This document shows, piece by piece, positions 31,860 to 44,247 of a DNA stretch of 64,000 nucleotides. Within the stretch, counting starts at the first letter, position 1; each line of letters starts with the position of its first letter. Both the position numbers and the translations under genes were made by a program. Below the pieces are notes generated by a model that was not told the DNA's origin, did no database searches, and worked only from the letters and a program-made list of their open reading frames with translations. This DNA comes from Gaeumannomyces sp. JS-464 (taxonomy: Eukaryota > Ascomycota > Sordariomycetes > Magnaporthales > Magnaporthaceae), in NCBI GenBank assembly GCA_002197995.1, contig NGZR01000004.1, forward strand, positions 186,001 through 250,000, given 5' to 3'.

Positions 31860-32783
31860 CTTCTAGTTGAAGAGCCAGCATTGAACCAGTGTTTCGAGCC
31901 GAGTTGGGGCGGAATATACGCGCTTTGGTGAGATATACGATAAACCGTCCAATGCCTTGAGATAGTAATCGCTTGGCCGTGTTTCTGTGGGATAATGGGA
32001 TACACGTATAGTCGGGTAAATCTCTGTCTCATGAGACCGTCTTGGCCCATCAGACACAGTTAATCGTCGAAGAGAAAAACCAATACTGATAACCCTCCTT
32101 CCATAGGGTAGCCTCTACCCCCGTGCCTTTGTTTCTGCCCTTGGCCCGCCGCTATAAAGCCCAACCTTGGCTGCTTCCCATGCAAAATGAGTTCGACCTT
32201 AGCAACCACAGTGATTATCTCACCAGGCAAAATAGGGAACAGCCAGCGAGTGGATAAAATGTCGAAAGCGGAGAGAAATCAAATGCTCAAAGAATAAAGC
32301 AAGGAATACATTAAGCGTGGGAATAATGAAGTAAAAGAGGAATAAAATAGCAAAAAGGGTGGCTTGGTGTTCCATCATACATCGAAATAGACTCCTTAAC
32401 GCGTTTTGCTCCATACCCAAGCCTGGTCCTCCGTTTCGTTTTTGTTTTCACGACTCCTCTGGCATGATTTCCCCGAGAAAATAACGCCACGCCGCATCCT
32501 AAGTATCGACGAAAGACGCCCACGCCAAACATCAGGCCCAAGACTCCACAGACAGAGCCACGACAGAGACCCGACGCTCTCCTGTCCTGCCAAGTTTGAG
32601 AGGGTTGAGAGGGCAGGGTGATGAGCGCGGCGGCGTTGCTGATTTGAAATAAACAATAGGGTTTAAGGAAGAATAGCAAGAAAAGTAGGGACAACAAGAA
32701 AGCCCAGAAACCGCCGGAAGTAAGACATGACTTGGTGTGTCACGAAGGGCCGGATAGAACGCCAACTTGCGGCATTTTTGATG
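31860..32783. other. Convergent intergenic region
   Basis: About 920 bp between the 3' ends of the SDR gene and the Gln-rich protein gene. AT-richer than the genes around it. I see no coding frame with support. Confidence 0.4.
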
Positions 32784-34157
32784 TCAGGCGTATTTGCTCG
32801 GCCTCCCCCGCCGGCGCTTAGTGGGAGGTGGGTTATCCTCTGCTCTCCCTGGTGCCTCCGCCTTGGGACTTTCCTCACTTGACCCGGGCGGCCTGGGGTA
32901 TGTCCCTGAGGGAGCAGAGTAGCCGTATGAGGACGCGGCTGTCGAGGATTGCGCATCCGTCTGTCCGCCGGGGAGCGGAGGGTATTGGGACGTATACTCA
33001 ACCTTCCCGTTTGATTGCTGATGTGCTTGTTGTTGGGGTTGCTGTTGCTGCTCGTGTTCATGCTGCGGCTGGCCAAGGTTTTGTGACTGGGTGCTCGGGC
33101 CCCCTGCGCGGACTCGACATCAGGGGGCGGTCTCGGGCCCAGTCAGGAAGCGGATCGTACATGGCGGCAGCGACCTTCCAGTCACCTAGCCGGATGAGCT
33201 CGTGCAGCTTGTCGTTGAGCCAGGTGCAGCCATCCGTGTAGCACTTAGCACTCGGATAGAAGTTGGGGTTGGCGATCGATTGCTCGGTGATCATCGCCAT
33301 GCGCTCGTCCTGGGGCTGCTCTTCGGTGCCAGCCATGTGCATGCGACCAGCGGCCCAGCGAGCAAAGTTGTACAGGTCATGAGGTAGCAAATGGGACTTG
33401 TAATGACCTTGAAGGTTGTACACGCGCATCATAGCCCACACAGGACCCGATATGGTCTCCTCCAGGATGCGCCAGGCCGTATTGAACCGGGCACTGCAGA
33501 TCAGAGCCATGACGGTTCCGTCGGGCGGGAAGGTGGCCACGTTGAACTGCTGTGTGAGCTCGGCGTAGCAGTTGGTGGCAGTCGCGATCGCCTCCGTCTG
33601 CGCCAGCCATGGATCCAGGGTGTCGGGGCCTGCAAGAAGCAGCTTTTCGGCGTCGTACCTAAAGCGCGGTTTAGGTTGTTGGTTCGGGTCCGGGGCGGCG
33701 GCCCCTACTGCGGCGGCGGCGCGACTGCTGCTGTTGCTGCCGCGGCGGCGGCCGCTGCTGGATCTACAACTCCATCGGGTACGTGGTTTTCGTGTTTTAT
33801 GTTCGCGTTGGCGTCGGCGATGCCGGTGTGTGCTGCCTGGGCGGCTGCGACGGCAACCTCAGCAGCGAGCTGGCCCTCGGCGGAATGAGACGCGTCCGCG
33901 ATGCTATCGTCGTCGGCGTCGTCGTCGTCAGGGTCGGCGGGGCCGCCGGGAGTGTCGGCCTCTGCGTCGGACTGCAGGTCGCGCAGGGCCTCGACGGGAT
34001 CGCGCTGGAAGGCCTGTGCCGGCGGCTTGAGCGGTGTTGGCAGCGTCAGGCCGTGGGCGGGCATCGGGACTGGAACTGGACCCCGCTTGGGATCCTCGTC
34101 GCGCTTAGATGCAGAGCGAAATCCTGGAGCAGTCTCCATTGATTTTTGGTGGGTCAC
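32784..34157 (-). CDS. Conserved fungal protein with Gln-rich region and C-terminal AT-hook-like motif
   Basis: Name and role unknown. Exons 34157-33709 and 33658-32784; the 50-nt intron (GTAGGG...CTTTAG) joins PPPQ to YDAEKLLLAGPDTLDPW. Start at MTHQKS or METAPGF (34139). The N-terminus is acidic and Ala-rich. The middle third is well conserved-looking and helical: YAELTQQFNVATFPPDG, LICSARFNTAWRILEETISG, WAMMRVYNLQGHYKSHL, then WLNDKLHELIRLGDWKVAAA. Two frame breaks lie at a C5 run (near 33131) and a G5 run (near 33113); adding one base to each yields RPPDVESAQGGPSTQSQNLG, a Gln-rich stretch, and the tail PPPTKRRRGRPSKYA, an AT-hook-like nuclear motif. Corrected length 441 aa with coding length divisible by three. 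Confidence 0.7.
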
Positions 34158-35339
34158 TGGGACGACCTCGCGGGCTGCTAAGCTGCTGGTGGTGGTGCCA
34201 GATCAATGCAAGCACGACGCACACTCTGTAGCATTACCGGAAACACGCGACTCAGGCGTTGGCCTCGGGGCTGGAGGGGAGGGGGGGGTGGTTGAGGCGA
34301 CAGCGAGACCACGGGAAAAAGGAAAAGAAAAAAGAGGCTTCGTGTTGATTGTCGGCGAACTCTCATCCGCAATCTGGCGGTTGGCGATCCTCTAGAGCTG
34401 GCCTTGCGTGTCCAGGGAGCCCTGCAAGTAAATAAACGGATCTCCTGGGTGGGGAATTCAGGCCTTTGGCCAGCGCGGCCAGAAGCCGTCTGTGCTTCGC
34501 AGAGTGTGTGACGCACGTGCCTCCAATCAGAAGCAGCGACGGTGAAGGTTTTCCGACGCTCGGCAAATTCCCAGTGCACAAAGAAGCACGATGTGCCCGA
34601 TCTGTGTTTTCAGTTTTCTGGTTGTGCTGTCAGACGCGCGCTCCTTCTACATCCTTCTCTGGACAGCCCGATCGAAAAAGAAAAAAAAACAAAAAGTAAA
34701 AGCCAGAAGGGGCAAAGGAAGGTGTCTGCGGCCCAAGACGTTGGCAGCATCGATGAAGCGTGCAAATCAGCCTCGGGCCTCCAATCATTTTGCTCCAGGC
34801 GAATTGCTTTTAAATTTTGCGCTGAGCTCACTCCGCGCACTGCCGTTCGCTCGTTGCCAAGTCCCTGCACTGACCAGCCTAAGTTCCCCGCAACTGTTTG
34901 TGGAGCCAAACACCCGCGGCCAATGGGGAGGCGCCACTAGACCGCTAGAACCTGGGACAGCCCCACAATTTGAGACACGACTGGAATGCTCTGCAGACTC
35001 GAGGAGCAGCTCGTCGACGCAGTTAGTGGAAGGCGCGGGCCCAGTGTGTGTGATTGCCATAGTCGCCCTGGAAAGGAGGCCTATTCGAGGGAAAGGCTAA
35101 CTGACAACAGGCGACAAAGCCCCTGTGAAAGAACGGCTATCTTAGCTAAAAAGAAACCAGGAAATAAAAGAGAGAAAGAAAAGAAAAGAAAAAGGAGGCA
35201 AAAAGAAGCAAACAAAAAACGGGGGAAAGGCGCGGTCGGGAATTTTCTTCCTTTTTCCACAAGGAGAAAAGCTCGCGGCCAGCGGCCCGCGGCTGGCGGC
35301 ATCTTCCCGTGCATTCACCCAAATCCCGCACTGACCGCC
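34158..35339. other. Divergent intergenic region before the DExH helicase
   Basis: 1.18 kb without a recognised gene. The 200 bp before 35340 are purine-rich (AAAGAAAAGAAAAGAAAAAG), as in a leader of a housekeeping gene. The rest shows nothing I can name. Confidence 0.4.
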
Positions 35340-38300
35340 ATGGTGAAAAAGGGCAAGGAAAAGAGCGGCGGTGGCTCCAGCAAGACCCCGGCTCCGGCTC
35401 TGGCTGCTGCCTCTGCGTCTTCCAGCAAGGCCGCCAAGGCCAAGAACCCCCGCGGAGGACGATTTCATCGTCTTCACAACTTCCACCAAAGATGGCGACG
35501 GGAAGGGCAGGAGAGGGGGCGGCGGAGGCGGAGGAGGATCGGGCTCGGGGGCCGGCGGCGGCAGCGGTGCCGCTGGCGAGGTGGCTGATGGCCCGCCCAA
35601 GCCGACGGTGAAGCAGATCATCGGCGGCTCCTCGTGGACCGGCAAGCTGCCCGTCAACCTGCTCTCAGAGCACTGCCAGAAGATGAAGTGGGAAAGGCCC
35701 GACTATGACACTGTAAGGAAGCTTATCGACTGTCGTCAGCGAGCACTGCCAGCAGCAGCCTCCCTCTTGCCTATTCTTCCATACATAGCTCGTCTCCCAT
35801 ATCAAAAATTCCATGTTAATGCCACATTTTAGCGCAAAACAAAGGAGGGCTTCTCCGTCTTCGTCCGCCTCTCCGCCAAGAACCCGAAGACGGGCGAGAT
35901 GGTTAAGCTGGAGCCCTTCAAGCTGCCACCCAGCCACGTGCACCTGGCCTACAAGCCCACGGCCCTCGAGGCCAAGCACTTCGCCGCCACCTACGCACTC
36001 TTCCGCGTCTGCAGCATGAAGAACATGCACATGATGCTGCCGCCGGACTACCGCTCCCTCTGGCGCGACGAGTTCCAGGCCCTCAAGAAAGAGGATGCCA
36101 AGGAGGGCAAGGGCTGGATGTACGAGGCCGACCCCTTCGCCGCCCTGCGCGAGCGTGAGGAGGCCAAGGCCGCAAAGGAGAAGCTGCGCGCCCAGCAGCA
36201 GGCCGTCAGGGAGAAGGCCGCCAGCCTGCCCGGCGCCGCCGGGCTGGTGCTCAGGAGCAACGCTGCAAACTCTGCAAGCGGCAGCAGGTCAGGCTCTCCG
36301 AGCGGCCGAGGAAAAGGAGGCGGCGGGAGGAGGAGAGGCGGGTTCGACCCGATGAAGGGCTGGACAACGGCGCCCAAGATCGAGATGGGGAACAAGACGC
36401 GCTCGCTGATCGAGGGCCTACTGCGGCGCCTGTCAGTGTGGAACCCCAACGGCATCACCATGAGCCCTGCGCAAAAGGAGGCCGTCGTGGCGTCGCTGAA
36501 GGAGCTGGGCTTCCGCGAGAGCCACGTCGAGGAGGCGGTCGAGGAGTGCAAGGACCGCGAAGAGACGCTCGAGTGGCTGCTCATCCACGTGCCCGAGGAC
36601 GACCTGCCGCGCTGGGCCCTGCCAGAGAGCTACACTGCCGGTGTCACCGTGGGCGCCACGGATCTTAAGAGGGAGGGCGCCATCAAGAGGTTAGCCCAGT
36701 CTGGCTACTCGGCCGAGCTGTGCAAAAAGATCTTTGACGAGTCTGGGGGTGATGAGGGTCGGGCCGCCGAGGCTCTTCAAGGGGTCCTTCTGTCCAGCGG
36801 GAACGCCCCTGAAGGCGATGCTGCTGCCTCTGCCGACGACGCTGCCGAGTCCTGGCGGGAGCCTGACGAAGTTTGGGCTGAAGAGATGGAGAGCCTCGAG
36901 TCGGTGTTCGGCGAGCTGTTCAGCCGCCCGAGCGCTGACGTGTGCCAAATCAGGCTTGAGGATGTCAAAGTTGGGCCTGTCAAGGACGCAGAGACCTTCG
37001 TACAGTTCCGCAGGTCGCCACACTACCCGGCGCAGCTGATTCTCTCAGTGGTTGCGCCCCTGCCCGCCTACATCAAGCTCAGCATCATCAAGCGGGCGCT
37101 TGCCTACATGGACGAGTCCCTCAGGGGTGAGGAAACCAAGATCTACTTTGTTGTCACGTGGGTGCAGGAATGCATCAACGACATTATTGACCGGCCGGGC
37201 CCGCTACGCGACATCGCTGCCGTGGCCTCTGCAGCGTCAGAGGAGAAGCCCTCGTCAGTTCGGAGGGCGGTTGGCCGCGGAAAGGGGCGGCGGCCAAAAC
37301 CCATCAGCTGGGTGCCCGACAGCGCCAGCAAGGACGAGTGGCTCCGGCGGCAGGAGGCGCCAGCGTACCGCAAGATGCTAGGCCAGCGGCAGAAGCTGCC
37401 GGCGTGGCAGGTGCGGGACGAGCTCGTGGCCACGGTCATGGAGAACCAGGTCACCATCATCGCCGGAGAGACGGGCTCGGGCAAGTCAACTCAGTCGGTC
37501 CAATTCATCCTCGACGACCTGTACTCGCGCGGCCTAGGCTACGCGGCCAACATGATCGTGACGCAGCCGCGACGAATCTCGGCGCTGGGGCTGGCGGACC
37601 GCGTCAGTGAGGAGCGCTGCTGCCCTGGCGTGGGCCACGAGGTCGGCTACTCGATCAGGGGCGAGACCAAGACCGGCCCCCGCACGCGTATTACCTTTGT
37701 GACCACAGGCGTACTGCTCAGGCGACTTCAGGTGTCGGGCGGGCGCGTCGAGGATGTGGCGGCGTCACTCGCCGACGTGAGCCACGTCGTCATCGACGAG
37801 GTCCACGAGCGCAGCCTCGACACCGACCTGCTGCTCAGCATCTTGCGCGATGTGCTGCGCCAGGGCCGCCGTCGCGACCTCAAGCTCATCCTCATGAGCG
37901 CCACACTCGACTCGGCCACGTTCCGCAACTACTTTGCCGAGGACGGCCTCAGCGTCGGCATGGTCGAGATCGCCGGCCGAACCTTCCCCGTGACCGATTA
38001 CTACCTCGACGACGTCATCCGCATGACCGAGTTCGGCACCGCCAACGTGCGCGCCGACGCCGACCCCGTGGCCAAGGCCATCCAGAACCTGGGCTCGCGC
38101 ATCAACTACAACCTGCTGCTCGAGACGGCCAAGGCCATCGACGAGGACCTGTCGATCCGCAAGAAGAGCGGCGGCATCCTCATATTCCTGACGGGCGTCG
38201 CCGAGATCAACCGCGCCTGCGCCATGCTCCGCGCCGTGAGCTGCCTGCACGTCCTGCCCCTGCACGCCTCGCTCGAGACGCGCGAGCAGCGCAAGGTGTT

Positions 38301-39806
38301 CGCGCCGCCGCCGCCCGGCAAGCGCAAGGTCGTCGTGGCCACCAACGTGGCCGAGACGTCCATCACCATCGACGACATCGTCGTCGTCGTCGACACGGGC
38401 AAGGTCAAGGAGACGAGCTACGACGCCGTCACGAACATGCGCCGCCTTGAGGAGTCCTTCGCCTCCCTGGCCGCCTGCCGCCAGCGCCGCGGCCGCGCGG
38501 GCCGCGTCCAGGAGGGCGAGTGCTACAAGCTCTACACGCGCAAGCTCGAGGCCCAGATGCCCGAGCGGCCCGAGCCCGAGATGCGCCGCGTCCCGCTCGA
38601 GCAGCTCTGCCTCTCGGTCCGCGCCATGGGCGTCGCCGACGTTCGCGCCTTCCTGGCCCGCGCCCCGACCCCGCCCGAGGCCGCCGCCGTCGACGGCGCC
38701 CTGGTCCTGCTCCGCCGCATGGGCTGCCTCGGCGGCGACGAGCTCACCGCCCTGGGCCGCCAGCTGGCCGCCATCCCCGCCGACCTGCGCTGCGGCAAGC
38801 TCATGGTCTACGGCGCCGTGTTTGGCTGCCTGGACGGCTGCGTCTCCATCGCCGCCCTGCTCAGCGGCGGCAGGGGCATCTTTGTCTCCCCGCCCGACAA
38901 GCGCGACGCCGCCCGCGAGGCCCGCGCGAGGTTCGCAGCCGGCGACGGCGACCTCCTCACCGACCTGCGCGCCCTGCAGGCCTGGGACGAGCTCTCGCGC
39001 GACCCGGCCGTCCCGCCCCGCCAGGTCCGCGCCTTCTGCGATGACAACTTCCTCTCGCACCAGACCCTCTCCGACGTCGCCTCGGCCCGCACCCAGTACT
39101 ACCAGTCGCTGATGGAGCTGGGGCTCGTGTCGCGGGCCGAGGCCGGCGAGCAGCAGCGACAACAACAACAACTCAAGCCACAGAACCTGCCCCTGCTGCG
39201 CGCCCTGACGGCGTCGGCCTTTCGCCCCAGATCGCGCGCATCCAGTTCCCGGACAAGAAGTTCGCCACGTCCATGTCGGGCGCCGTCGAGCTCGACCCGG
39301 AGGCCAAGACCATCCGCTACTACACCCAGGACCACGGCCGCGCATTTGTCCACCCCAGCAGCACCCTCTTTGACAGCGAGGGCTTCTCGGGCAACGCCGC
39401 CTTCCTGTCCTACTTCTCCATCATCTCCACGTCCAAGGTCTTCATTAGGGATCTTACGCGTAAGTAATGGGACAAGCTCTCCACCATCTATATCGTTGAG
39501 AAACAAGGAAAGACGAAAAAAAAAAGGACGCGACGCTAACACGAAAATAATGCAGCCTTCAACGCATACACGCTCCTCATGTTTTCCGGTGCCATTGAGC
39601 TGGATACCCTTGGTCGTGGGCTGGTCGTTGATGGCTGGCTGCGGCTGCGGGGTTGGGCTCGTATAGGAGTGCTGATTTCGCGTCTGCGCGGCATGGTTGA
39701 CGATGTCATCGCTCTCAAGGTCGACAACCCGTCTCTGGAGCTCGCAGACAACGACGTCGTGAGGGCCGTCATCAAGCTGATAGAGTTTGACGGGTTGGAT
39801 GCGTAA
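35340..39806 (+). CDS. DHX29/YLR419W-like DExH-box RNA helicase
   Basis: Superfamily 2 DExH helicase with the domain order of DHX29 and yeast YLR419W, linked to translation initiation and 40S function. Exons 35340-35712, 35833-39459 and 39556-39806. Low-complexity basic N-terminus; UBA-like segment about residues 330-375 (VASLKELGFRESHVEEAVEE); RWD domain about 465-575; Walker A GETGSGKST (about 668); DEVH box (about 778); SAT motif MSATLDSATF; motif VI QRRGRAGR; then HA2 (LEQLCLSVRAMG...) and OB-fold C-terminus with VFIRDLTPFNAYTLLMFSGA. Frame breaks at a C5 run near 35447 (one C too many, giving NPAEDDFIVF) and at CGCCCC near 39225 (one C short, giving RPQIARIQFPDKKF). Corrected length 1416 aa, typical for the family. 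Confidence 0.9.
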
Positions 39807-40796
39807 AAGGTCGGCCGGTCAGGAGGATATCTTGGGCAGGGGTTTCGTGGAATACCTAGACACCTAGACTTTGCGCAATTTGAATGGAGCAGCGCACTCA
39901 ACCTCGAAAGCGTAGGATTGTTTACAAATCAAACGGAATTCAAATAGACACGCAGAGATCACTAGGGTTTGTGTTTACAAATCCATTGTTTTAGAATCGA
40001 TTCGTTTGGGTGTTGGTAACCGCGACAAGCCGTAAACGGGCGATACGAACTCGACAGCGTCTCCGACTTGATCGATACTACAGGGCGGTGTTTGCTAACC
40101 TCGAAAATGCCAACGACCACTTGGTCCCTGGCCTCAACTCTTCAAGATATCCGCAACACTGTTAAATGGGGTATTTTAGACTTTTCACCGTGGCATCGCT
40201 CTTCCCGTCATGCACTAGCTGACAATCGATGTTTCCAACGGCAAGTCTCAGTCTGCCAGACTGCCCGTCTTACCCCCTCTGCCGTCTCCCACCATCGGCC
40301 TTGTGGCCGAGGCGGAGTGGTGCCCGACGTGTTTCCGCATCGTGCCGGCGGGGCTTGACGGTGGGCGCCTACTGGGCGCGTCCCGCTGGGCTCGCGATTT
40401 GTTTCTCGCGTTTATTTCCTCAGGGTTGGAGCTTTAAAGCAACCATTAAAGACCCTGGTCCTCTCACATCCAGGTTCCATTCCGCATTAACAACATTCAT
40501 CTTCGCTTGTGTCTTCAACACTGCATCGGACTGGAGCTTTCAAGCTACCAAAGGGCCCGTCTTCCCGTTCTCGCCTGTCGGCAAAAAAATGCAGAAAATA
40601 ACAAACGCCTGTGGGGGTAGGGGTGTAGGGAATCTGGTAAAGGGGTGTGCTACCAACCAGACAAAGCAGGATGGTTGTTGTTTTTGTGGTGTGAAAGTTG
40701 AGACAACATATTTTGGTGGGGGGTTAAGGAAGGCAGGCGCGATTGCCCGCTCTCCAAAGGATCTGCGACAATACCAGCCCGGCTATAGCGCTTCCA
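39807..40796. other. Convergent intergenic region
   Basis: 990 bp between the helicase and importin-alpha 3' ends. No gene recognised; both terminators lie here. Confidence 0.4.
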
Positions 40797-42983
40797 TTAC
40801 ATGTCCATGGACTCGCCGCCGTTGGCAAAGCTGAACTGGCCCGGTTGGGCAGCGCCGCCCTCCGTACCGCTGAAGCCGAAGGTGCCGTTGGCACCCTGGG
40901 CCTGGGTGGCGTCCTCAGCGTTGTCGTCGTCATCCGAAAAGTACTTCTCGATAATGTTGTACGCCTTCATGTAAATCTCCTCGTTGGCATTGGTCTGGCA
41001 GTCGTGGATCTTCTCCATGCCGCCGCACTCCTCAATGAAAAGCGCATAGCGGTTGATCGAGTCCTGGCCCTCGCCAGCCGCCTGCCTATCGAGGTCGCCG
41101 ACCTTGAGGATGTTCTCGAGGCCATCGAGCGCAACCTGGATAATCTTGTTGTCGGGGCAGGCCAGAAGGTCACAGAGGGGTTTGATGCATCCCTGGGCCA
41201 CGAGGTAACGGATCTGCTCCGGCTTCTGCAGGCCTCCCGAGGTCGCGTTGCTGATGGCCCAGCAAGCCTCCTTGCGGGTTTTGAGATCACCGTTGGAAAG
41301 GAGGTGGATCAGGGGCGGGATGATGTTGGCGTCGATAACCGACTGGATCTGAGCCGAGTTGCCGGCAGTGATGTTGGAAATGGTCCAGCAGGCCTCTTTG
41401 CGGATCCCATCCTTGTTGGAGCCGAGAAGGGAAAGCAGGCAAGGGAGGGCTCCGCAGTTGATTATAACCTGGGTTTGCACATCATCACCAGTGACGATAT
41501 TGCCAACCGAGCGAAGAGCAGGGGTCTGAACCGATGTGGAGGCGTGCATGAGCAGCTCCACAAGCCTGCGCGGGATGCCAGCCTCGATGACAGCCTGGAT
41601 TTTGTCATTGGACCCATCTGAGAGGTACGAGATGGCCCAGCAAGCATCGATAAGAACCTCGTCATCGAGCGAATAGACGAGCTTAGCGAGGACGGGGAGA
41701 GCAGGGGCAATCTAGAGCAACTACGGGTTAGATCGAGGACGGGCAAGTCACTTGGGCCAGTCGCGGGGGGGACATACGGTTCCCCAGTCAGGCTGAGGGG
41801 TCTTGCCACGGCAGAAATTGCTCAGGGTCCACGTCGCGTTGCGGAGCATGCTGAGCTTGCGGCTGTCTCCGAGGAGGTTGAGAAGGGGCTTCAGCGCCTG
41901 GCAGTTAAGCACATAATCACGGCACTGGGGACTGTCGCCCGCAATATTGCCCAGCGCCCAAACTGCCTGTTCCCTCACATCGGGCTCAGGGCTGGCCAGA
42001 AGCTCAACGAAGATAGGAACAGCGCCAGCCTCGATGACGACTTGGGTCTGGGTGGCCGAGCCGCTGGCAATGTTGGTCAAGGCCCAGGCAGCCTCGAACT
42101 GGACCAGGGTGTGTGGCGAACGAAGGAACTCAACAAAACGGCTGACGACGCCGGTCTTGATGACCTCTTCTATCGGGGGGTTGCGCTCCTTGGAGAGAAG
42201 CTTCCTGAACTTGGTGGTGGCCTGAATCTGGGCATCGATTGACTCCGAAAAAACGCCCTGCACCATCTGGGGGAGGTCCTCGTTGAGCTAAACATAGTGG
42301 CGTTAGCACTGGCGCGCGTCAGAGAAGTGCACAGCCGCAAGAGTCCGTGTTCCAATGCCTTCTTCCGAAGTGTGTGATATGGGGCAAGTACGGGATCATG
42401 CAAGCTAAAGAGGCAGCCTCGTGGGAGACCAGGGCATTGGAGGGATACCAGATGCAGAGGACGCAGAGGGGATGCAGTGTGGAGGGGATAGGAGGGAAAC
42501 AGGGATGTGGGGAGCGGGGGCAGACATCGGTTGCCATCCAAAAGAAGAAAAAACCATGTTTTGTTTGCGAGATGAAGGTGGATCGGGGGTCGAAAAAAAT
42601 GGCCGAGCGCGAGGAATGGCAGCAAACTAGGCCCAGTCGAAAACCCCGCGCTGAGTACAGGCGCTGGGTCGGCGGCGAAATGACCGAGTGCGCGGGCAAC
42701 GACGAAGAGGGAAACATTGCAAACAAGGACTTGAGAGTGTGTAGCATACCTGAGACTCGGTCGGAGCGGTGTCATCGTCGCTGTCAGGAGCGGCGCCGAG
42801 CGAGGCGCCAGGGCGGTCGGCGCCAGTGCCGATTCCTCTGCGCTTGGCCAAGTTCTCCTCGCGCTTTGCCCTGCGGATCTCGACCTGCTGCTCCTCGCGA
42901 CGCCTCCTCAGCTCATCGGGCTTGAAGGTGTTCTTGGCCTTGAACTGGGTGCGCCGGTGCTCGGGAATGTACCGGTCGGCCAT
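40797..42983 (-). CDS. SRP1: Importin subunit alpha (karyopherin alpha, Srp1)
   Basis: Adaptor that binds nuclear localisation signals and, through its IBB domain, importin beta, for nuclear import. Exons 42983-42750, 42287-41778 and 41711-40797 give 552 aa, the usual length. The IBB domain is seen as [20 protein letters not shown] then [20 protein letters not shown] (residues 4-45). Armadillo repeats follow with the conserved NLS-groove W-x3-N pairs: [72 protein letters not shown] and [14 protein letters not shown]. The C-terminus has EKYFSDDDD. The first intron is 462 nt, long for this genome. No frame break. Long open frames on the opposite strand are codon-bias shadows. Confidence 0.95.
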
Positions 42984-44247
42984 GGCTGTTGCGCGTGTCG
43001 AGGGTCGCGGTTCTAGGGAGGGGTGGTTCTGCGGTTCTGGCGGGAAGGAGGGGCGAGCCTGACTGGTTGCGGGAGTGTCGAGCAACCGAGAGCAGAGCGG
43101 CGTGGTTTGCGGGTTTCAGAAATGCGACGGGTTCCGCCAGAGGAATTGCCAGCGACAAGCTTGGGCGGTGGCAGTGGAAAATGAAAAATCTGGCGTAACA
43201 ACAAAAGGAGGGTGCAAGTTGGGGGGAAGGAAAGAAAGGCTGGCCTTTGGGTCTCTTGTCTTGACCGTGTGGGAAACGGGAAAGCTTTTTTTGAGTTGCC
43301 GGAGCGAGCGACGGGCAGTGGAACGGGGCCTGTTTGCTCGCACACGGTGGCCTCCCTGCAGGGCGAGTCGCTGCGCTGCACAGTGCTAGCCGGCGGCGGC
43401 AGCCCTGAGTAGACGTTCCTGCCTAAGGCCCAAGGCAACCCTTGGGTGGGGCAATAAACAATACTGGCCGCGACCGGCTGGGGCTACTAAATGATCAAAT
43501 TTCCAACATGGACGTCTGAACCCAAGCAAATCAAAGGCCTGGACAAGGAGGCCACGTATTGGAATCTGGTAGAAGAGTGGCGAGACATTGAGCCGTGCTA
43601 TTCTTTGTCCTGCTGCCGCCCGCGTTTGGCTTCCTCGCCCACTGCCCACTGGCCCAGGACCCTGATCAAGCCCGCCCTGAGCAAGGTGACGCCGAGAGGC
43701 GGCGGGAAGCAACCGCCCCCAGAAGTCCGTGCCTGGTCTCCCTGTCGGCTAGGCCCTATCGGCTAAGCCTTGGAGGCTGTAGCCACAGCACGCATCGGTC
43801 CCATGCCCGTGACAATGCGCCTTCCAGCCCAATCCCACTCGCCCCGCCGTGTCTACCCACTTGCTGGCGGGCCTGTTTTTTGGCCCGTGCACTACAGGTG
43901 AAGTGTGGTAGCTTTCACATGATTTCGCGGGGTAGAGCGGCGCGTGTGTTGCATCGATCGCGCCGCATAGACGCGCAGTCTCACGATTGGTAGCTGCCTC
44001 TAAACTCACCCGAGCTCCGAGCCATACTAGTCCGTGCCTCCCACTATCCTTCGAGGGGAAGTGTTACAAGAGGTTATCCTTAAGATGGCACCCCGCCGTC
44101 GCCACTAAGGAGCATAATCACGCAATGCTCGGGGTCGCGTCTTCCCGCCTCTCTCTCCGCCTATTTATCAAGCGCGAACCTCCTGTTCTTCACCAACCCA
44201 TGCTGCTGCAGGCGAGGCGTTGATGTCTAGGTCGACAAATCTTGAAG
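42984..44247. other. Divergent intergenic region (importin alpha / pot1)
   Basis: 1.26 kb with no recognised gene. It holds the promoters of two nuclear housekeeping genes. Short frames on both strands have no domain or splice support. Confidence 0.4.

Noticed and set aside
40743..41621. Long plus-strand open frame opposite importin alpha (and similar frames opposite the helicase, GH78 and cohesin genes)
   Set aside because: Mirror of the codon bias of the real gene on the other strand; the translation is Val/Leu/Gly/Ala/Asp-rich without domains.
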